NCBI GenBank assembly: GCA_037349315.1
Contig: JBAIAC010000018.1
Location: 930,001-994,000 of the forward strand
Source of the DNA: Chelydra serpentina
Taxonomy: Eukaryota; Chordata; Testudines; Chelydridae
Length of the DNA stretch: 64,000 bases
Direction of reading: 5' to 3'
Positions 58,101 through 64,000 of this stretch are shown here, piece after piece. The position numbers were made by a program, and so were the translations under genes. How positions within the stretch are numbered: position 1 is the stretch's first letter; each line of letters opens with the position of its first letter. The notes beneath the pieces were generated by a model. It was not told the origin of the DNA, made no database searches, and was given only the letters and a program-made list of their open reading frames with translations.

Positions 58101-59483
58101 TACATTTGTTTAAATGTTGCCCAGATTACTGTCTGAAGCCCCGACTTTGCTTTTAGGGGGATTTGACCACAACCTTCCCAACTAGCTCTGTGCAGGTGCA
58201 CACACACTACATCTACTAATTTCTTGGTTACCATGACAGAAAATTCAATAAATGCAGCTGATGTTCTATGTTCCGTATGGTGTTCAATGAGAATATGGCA
58301 TCATCACAGGGAAGAATGTGTTCCCAAAACCATGAGACATAGCCTTGGCACTTACACGATCACCAGGATGGACAAGGATACGTGACTACATCCCTCACCG
58401 ATAGGATCACATGCAGCCCTTGGCCAGAGCTCTGACACAGGGGGCATTAAATAACCCAGACAAGAATCTGATTGTACCTTTTGTGTTTGGAACCTTACAT
58501 ACAATTACAATGCCAATTCTTTTCAAATCTGCTCCAGCATACAATTTTACATTAGTCTAATTGAATAAATGAAGAAAAATGATGTATACGTCCTAAAAAT
58601 TCCCTAATCTGGCAGGTCCAACTTCTGACTTCACACATGGTTTACATGCTCTCTCTTAGAGACTTAATCATCCTTGTTACAGTTAAACTCAGCCAATTAG
58701 GGATTAGATAGAATGCCGTTACTAGGGTGACCAATCAAACACACATGGCAAATATAGTTTATAAGCAGTGCAGAGACTGAAGTTTGCCCATGAAACATTT
58801 GTCAGTAATTTCCAGTAATGAATAAATTCTTAAAAACAAATAAGAAAAAAAGGGAAAAAATCATCAAAAACCTGTTTGATGTGAATAGGTCACCATCTCT
58901 AGGCCTGTCCTGTCCAAAAAGCAGGTGTGATATACTTGTCACTTCATGGCCATTTAATTTACAGACAACAAAATGATGCCAATGGCAGCCAATCTGAACT
59001 GACAGAATGTTTAGTAGAAAAGAGTCTTGTTTGGCCTAAATTGTTTTGCTTGGCTGACCAATCCATGGAATAATCTTTTAGATTATCTGTGGTCTGCAAA
59101 CTTCCAGTATAAATGTACTTCACATAGAAGTCTGCAGTTAAGATTGTATTCTGTCTAAATGCAGGATAGAGAATACTGAAGGAGCTTGTTTTGTCTTTGG
59201 ATGTGAAACTTGGCACTATACATGTGAAAAATTTTCCCCAACCCATATGATAATACCTTTACCTATGCAGATGCATGGTGCTTTACATATTACAACAGCT
59301 GTAAAAACATTAACTGATCCACAAAGCAAATTACGTGTTGCTGATGTATTCCTTCTCATGGTAGAAAATAAATTAAACCAGGTTTTATTTGATCATTTTA
59401 AACTTCACTGTGTGGGTTTTTCAAAGAATCTGAGCCTTTGACTGCATTCTTATATGGTTTGTTATCATCAAAATAAGAGCCGA
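55102..59483. other. Long unique AT-rich stretch, no gene seen
   Basis: 4.4 kb without a repeat that I can delimit. The longest frame here is 95 codons (58959-59246, minus) and has no hallmark. 57424-57446 is G-rich. The lack of repeats contrasts with the flanks. Confidence 0.4.
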
Positions 59484-59847
59484 GGGCTAGATTCAGAAAA
59501 GAAACAAACTTTTAGGCACAAGATAATCATTGGGATTCCCCAAACCTGAGTTTGGTGTCTAGGTTCTCTCTATAATTAATAGGAAGAGAAAGGCACCTTA
59601 GAATGGGATTCATAAAAGCCAGCATGCTAGGCAGCTTCTTGCCTTAGGTGGCTAACAGAAAATACCAAGACCAGACATGCGGGGGTGTGCTAAGCCCTGC
59701 CCCTCTCTGAGATAGGAACCTAAGTCAGGGCTGCAGGGAGGTGGCCTCCTTCCGCTTGGGATTCTCAGCTGTAAACTGTTTTTGCTTAAGGTGCCTCTGC
59801 TGTTTTTGCAAAAAGTCAGAGGAGAGGAGCCTGCACCCAAAAACTTT

Positions 59848-59902
59848 TAGCTCAATGGTTAGGGTATTCACCTGGGATGTGAGAGAACCCCAGTTCAAGT
59901 CC
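59848..59902 (+). promoter_or_regulatory. tRNA-like RNA polymerase III boxes
   Basis: TAGCTCAATGGTTAGGG (59848-59864) fits an A box, and AGTTCAAGTCC (59892-59902) fits a B box, 44 bp apart start to start, as in tRNAs. No acceptor stem or full cloverleaf is evident, so this is a SINE-like relic, not a tRNA gene. The element at 31307 has the equivalent, decayed. Confidence 0.55.
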
Positions 59903-60295
59903 CCACTCTGTCTAAGGATTTGAATGGGGATCTGCCATCTCTCACATCAGTGCTCTAGCCACTAGGCTATGGGATAGTCTGATGTGGGGCTCCCTCAGCC
60001 CTGCCCCCCTTTTATATAAACTCATCTATATGGGCCTGATGCAGTAGCACACTTACCAAATCGGGCCCCACAGGAACGATAGGCTTTCCTCTGTCTAGCT
60101 TCCTCTGGTTCATGAATTTCTCTGGGGCTTAGGTGTCTGGACACCCGGTGTGGGGCTAAAGTGCACATGTTCAGAGGCAGAAACATTATGCACTCGAGAA
60201 AATGTTTACTGCAAAAAATTAGGCACCAAGCAAGTTTAGGCTCCCGCAGGGGCAGCTGAGCGTGGATTTTGTGAATCTCATTGGGCCCTGATTCT

Positions 60296-60825
60296 TAGGC
60301 TGACCATATTTCCTTGAGACAAAAACGGGACATTGGGATGGCAAAAACGGGACGGGGAGACAAGGGGCAGCCGCAACAAGCCGCCCCTCATCTCCCCGCT
60401 CAGCAGCTCGGCGGGGAGACGAGGGGCAGCTGCAACAAGCCGCCCCTCGTCTCCCCACTCAGCTGCTCGGCGGGGAGACGAGGGGCAGCCGCAACAAGCT
60501 GCCCTTTGTCTCCCCACTCAGCTGCTCGGCGGGGAGACGAGGGGCAGCCGCAACAAGCTGCCCTTTGTCTCCCCACTCAGCAGCTCGGCGGGGAGACGAG
60601 GGGCAGCCGCAACAAGCTGCCCTTTGTCTCCCCACTCAGCAGCTCGGCGGGGAGACGAGGGGCAGCCGCAACAAGCCAGCGTTCAGTTTTTTACAAAAAA
60701 ATAAAAACTATATATAGTTTATTAAAAACGGGACAAAATTGACATTTATATTAAAATGACGGGACGGTCGGGAAATATGAAAAAACGGTACTGTCCCGTT
60801 TAAAACGGTACGTATGGTCAGCCTA
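60296..60825. mobile_element. hAT element with internal 59-bp tandem array
   Basis: 530 bp. Starts TAGGCTGACCATATTTCC and ends ACGTATGGTCAGCCTA, inverted over TAGGCTGACCATA. The 8-bp duplication CTGATTCT (60288-60295 and 60826-60833) is perfect. AAAACGGGAC words recur near both ends. The terminal type resembles the 12645 MITE (TAGGGTGACC). No transposase. Confidence 0.93.
60359..60677. repeat. 59-bp tandem repeat, five units plus a partial
   Basis: GACGAGGGGCAGC (first unit GACAAGGGGCAGC) starts at 60359, 60418, 60477, 60536, 60595 and 60654, an exact 59-bp step. Units differ by few substitutions, e.g. CCCCTCGTCT versus CCTTTGTCT-type variants. The step is not a multiple of three, yet all three frames stay open, giving long spurious frames on both strands. 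Confidence 0.95.
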
Positions 60826-60891
60826 CTGATTCTGGGATTTAGTTGGCTAAAGTGGCAGTTAGGTGCCAAAGTCCTCTTGTGAAATTAGCCC

Positions 60892-62908
60892 AGTGTCTCC
60901 TGTGACTTTGTAGCTGAAAATAGTTAGCGGACCCAGATTTATGCATGAAAAGGGTTTACATTACCTTTGATAGTACAAAGAATGTGATTGTTGTGATTTT
61001 TAAAACAGCACAATGAAAAAGCTCAAGCACCCTGGGATCACCTTAGAATGTGGCATGTAACAGTCCCTTTCTGACTGAATTTCATTTGTCTTATTCATGG
61101 GGGGATAGCATTCAAATCTCAGTCTTGTTGGCACACAGCAGTACACACATCACTGTAATGATGTTAACATGGCTTTTAGCTTGATGCTCCATTGCTCCAT
61201 GATTAATGCAGTCTTATGTGATTGTCTTGATCAGCTCTATCAAGACCTGATTCTTAACTGTGGATTGGCTGGAACCAGGAATCTTGTTGAAGTACTAATG
61301 AGAACATAAAATAGACTTAACTATTTGCCTGATTCCTTGGAGTTGCCCGCACATAAACTCCATGTCCATAAAAAGCCAAAGGTCTCTCTCAAATAAAGTT
61401 TGGAATAATATTCCTTATATTTAGGGCCTGCTCCTATGTCTATTGAATCCAGTGGTAAAATTTCCCATTCAATTCAGTGATGTGGTCTGTGATGGGTGAG
61501 GTGAATGAGGAGCACCAGGGCAGATTAAATTTAGTATTGACAAATGCAAAGCAACACACATTAGATGGAACAATTTGAATTAACTGTAACTACTCAAGAA
61601 AAAAAACTTTAGATGTTGGCTCAATGGAATCTTCCATTTAATGCACAGTAGTTGTCCAGAGAACAAACAAAAGCATAGGGGAGATAGAAAATAATGCATT
61701 ACCATTAAACAGGCAAATCACAGATGAAAACAGATATGAGCAGAAGTTAAGATGGCTCTAAGGCATGTATTTAGGCAATTCCTTTCACTGGTAGTTTTGG
61801 AATTTCTTCTTCATTGGTCTTAAATTCACACTCATTTACTGTATACATTGTTTCTGCATGTTAGTCGACCATAGAAAATTTGCTTACCAACTATTACAAG
61901 AATTATTGTTTCCTTTTTAGAGTATCTTATATATCACTAAGAAATATGATTATTGGATGGCTCTATTCAGAAGAGGAAGCTGCTCATGGTATATGAAAGA
62001 TATCCAAAAGTTTTACATTAGATACAGAGGTAGATATTAGATGTAGAATGTTGGCAAAGTATTCTGCATTTTTAAATATTCTTTCTGTTTACTGGGTTAT
62101 TTGTTTTGTTTTTTTATTTTATTTTTGAAGTATGTGTGAGAGGACAGAAGGGGAAATACTTCATTATGTCCATGAATTATTCAGTTATGGTTCTCAGTGT
62201 TAATATTCCTTTAAATAGCTTAATATTTTCCTTTTAGTGTGTGTCAGATTTTTTTCGTAATGCAGATTGTGTGCCACATTTCTTAGGAAGCTGCAGTCTT
62301 GATGAAGTACTAGCTGCTAGCAATCCCTGCAAACAATTTCAGACCTTAACGATAAATGATTGATTCTAATCTTATTTTCTGGCACCACATAAATTACAAT
62401 CACATATAAATAGATGTGTGTTCTGCTGTCTGTACATTTTTTTGACAAGAACCCATTTACTCTCTCTAGAGAGTCTTCTCCCCACCCTTGAAAATTTTAT
62501 CCTCAAATAGTACCCCTACACATTTCCCCCCAGCACAAACAGAAAGCTGTGCTTCAGATCTTGCCGTTGTGTCATTTGCATTGATAATTTATTTTACAAT
62601 TAATATCTACAAGCTGAATTTTATAATAATAATATAATACAATACTCTTTGTTTAGTGCCAGCATTCAGTTTGTAATTCTTTTTACTTTCAGTAACCGAT
62701 TCGGTAATTTTTCTGAATGTGAGAAGCCAATTCCATAATCAAAGTGCATAAACACAGAAGCCTAGAATCTCCAATGTATATTATGGAATCTGTGTGCAGA
62801 AAATGACCAGAAACAAGACCCCAAGAAAAATAACTGGAAAGATACTCTGGGTACCTACATATATGTCAAAATATTTGTGAGCTAAGGTAAAATTTTAGAA
62901 TGTGTCCA
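60892..62908. other. Unique AT-rich sequence, no gene seen
   Basis: No repeat ends defined. 62560-62690 has an octamer-like ATTTGCAT and clustered TAATAAT/TTAATAT words. No open frame above 60 codons. Confidence 0.4.
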
Positions 62909-63068
62909 AGTCCCATTTTCAAAAGGAAATTAGGCACTTAAGCTACTAAGCCTTGTTAAAGTCCAGGGAATTTACCTACCATTGAAATCAATGGGATTTA
63001 GGCACCTAACTCACTTAGGCACTTTTGAAAATCCCAGTAGATGCCTAAAGACCTTTGAAAATCTGGTC
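62909..63068. mobile_element. Palindromic MITE
   Basis: TCCCATTTTCAAAAGG ... AATTAGGCACTTAAGC on the left; ATTTAGGCACCTAACTCACT, TTAGGCACTTTTGAAAATCCC and CTTTGAAAATCTGG on the right. These repeated TTTTCAAAAG/AGGCAC words form a fold-back reptile repeat known to me from memory. The copy at 48225 is more decayed. Confidence 0.6.
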
Positions 63069-64000
63069 TTATAGTCTCAGTCACATCATTACTGATGTGC
63101 TCCAGAATCCCATGGATGTCTGTGGGAGTTTTGATTTCTGAAGAATAAAGTATTTATCAAATATTTTGCTTGTAATCAAAAAGATTTCAAAAGGATATCA
63201 ATATGATCAGATTCAGTAAGACCTCTGGCAGCAATGTGTGTTCTATCAGCAGCAGTCTTTTAATGGCATGCAATGGAAGAAACAAAAATAAAGAAATGCA
63301 AAAATTGATTTTAGAGCAAAGTATTAATTTACCTCTCCATAACCTTTTGTCTCAATCTGACAATATTATGTCGATAATACACAGAAGCCTTATTGATCAC
63401 AGATGCAAAAGGCTTACCAAAAAAAAAATCAGAATGTAATGTTATAACCCAGGTCTTCATGTTCCAGGATGATAGTCATATTAATGTATAACCAAAGTTA
63501 ACTGTTAGAAGCAGAGTGATGCTCAGCAGATCTCTATGAAAAGGTTAATAAACTTTAGCCGTTAAATGGATGTCGCTTCATTAAATTGCTTGCTATTGAA
63601 ATGCTTAATATCACCCAAGCAATAGTCAAGGCTGTTATGGTATTGCTATAATTAGATAACAATCTGTGTCACCTACATAAAAGAACCTTGGATCACATTG
63701 ACAGATGACAAGTCCAACAACAATGTTGTATACACATGCATGCGCACACACACACGTGCACACACAATGGTAACAGAACAAAGCCTGTGCCCACTTGTTT
63801 TGAGAACAAAATTGATCAGACCTAAATCTCCCCCTAGACACCAGCAGTAATGTGAAAGAAAGTAAGCCAGCTGAAAAGCAATCAGAATGGACTGCACTTA
63901 GCTGCATTACTGAATGCTGCTAGAAATGCCGCAGACACCAATAATGACAGAGAATCTGTGCCTGCCACCATTAGGACATCATTGTATGCTTTTAACTATG
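63069..64000. other. Unique sequence with a CA/TG tract
   Basis: 63729-63766 is an alternating TACACATGCATGCGCACAC / ACGTGCACACACA tract. Open frames up to 90 codons on the minus strand read through this tract and lack hallmarks. Confidence 0.4.

Larger units (their letters stand above)
59484..60891 (+). mobile_element. Composite repeat C, copy 2, split by a hAT element
   Basis: Left end GGGCTAGATTCAGAAAAG and right end TTGTGAAATTAGCCC look like short inverted termini. Ordered matches to copy 1 are listed there; here the counterpart of the Harbinger target, AGGCACCTTAGAATGGG (59591-59607), is uninterrupted. A tRNA-like segment is present. The hAT at 60296 breaks it at CTGATTCT. About 880 bp remain without that insert. 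Confidence 0.65.

Noticed and set aside
59848..59902. Possible functional tRNA gene
   Set aside because: Only A- and B-box-like words are present; no acceptor stem, anticodon arm or terminator forms a cloverleaf.
60219..60742. Open frames of 79-142 codons on both strands
   Set aside because: Produced by the 59-bp array within a hAT element; the frame rotates at each unit and there is no hallmark.

Overview
The window reads as non-coding nuclear DNA of a sauropsid, most likely a turtle. The base is AT-rich single-copy sequence scattered with interspersed repeats. Repeat types that I recognise from memory as abundant in turtle genomes are CR1 LINE pieces, MIR-type SINEs, hAT and PIF/Harbinger miniature transposons, and solo LTRs. 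Database masking was not possible, so family names rest on termini, target-site duplications (TSDs) and memory of consensus sequences. I found no intact protein-coding gene, rRNA or tRNA gene, CRISPR array, operon or bacterial/phage signature. Nearly all longer open frames are shadows inside GC-rich transposons, LTRs or tandem repeats.

Layout. 1-9 kb: mostly unique sequence, then a CR1 reverse-transcriptase relic split by a hAT element (4370-4708), a hairpin MITE (6248), a second hAT (6859) and a palindromic MITE (8822). 9-13 kb: the only recognisable protein-coding relic, a decayed two-exon Myb/SANT-like gene of Harbinger type, followed by an LTR-like block and a 125-bp hAT MITE. 13-22 kb: CR1, MIR and MITE pieces and a 1.3-kb solo LTR (19704-21002) with a 38-bp tandem repeat. 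22-30 kb: an element with long inverted termini, an LTR relic split by a MITE, and an antisense solo LTR with TATA and CCAAT boxes. 30-46 kb: two copies of an 0.8-kb TTA-flanked Harbinger MITE, two more copies of the 6859 hAT family, an LTR relic and a short SINE-like repeat. 46-64 kb: more MITEs, a MIR split by a MITE, an LTR, and two hAT elements carrying 42-bp and 59-bp tandem arrays.

The best results are structural. Many elements have TSDs that can be read directly: 8 bp for seven hAT copies, and TTA or TAA for four Harbinger-type copies. One insertion has its uninterrupted counterpart elsewhere in the window. Two observations stand out. The two 0.8-kb Harbinger copies differ by an exact 28-bp internal inversion. 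Three copies of a smaller hairpin MITE show paired, compensatory changes in their stems. I see no sign of a new multi-gene system; the interest lies in transposon structure, nesting and evolution.
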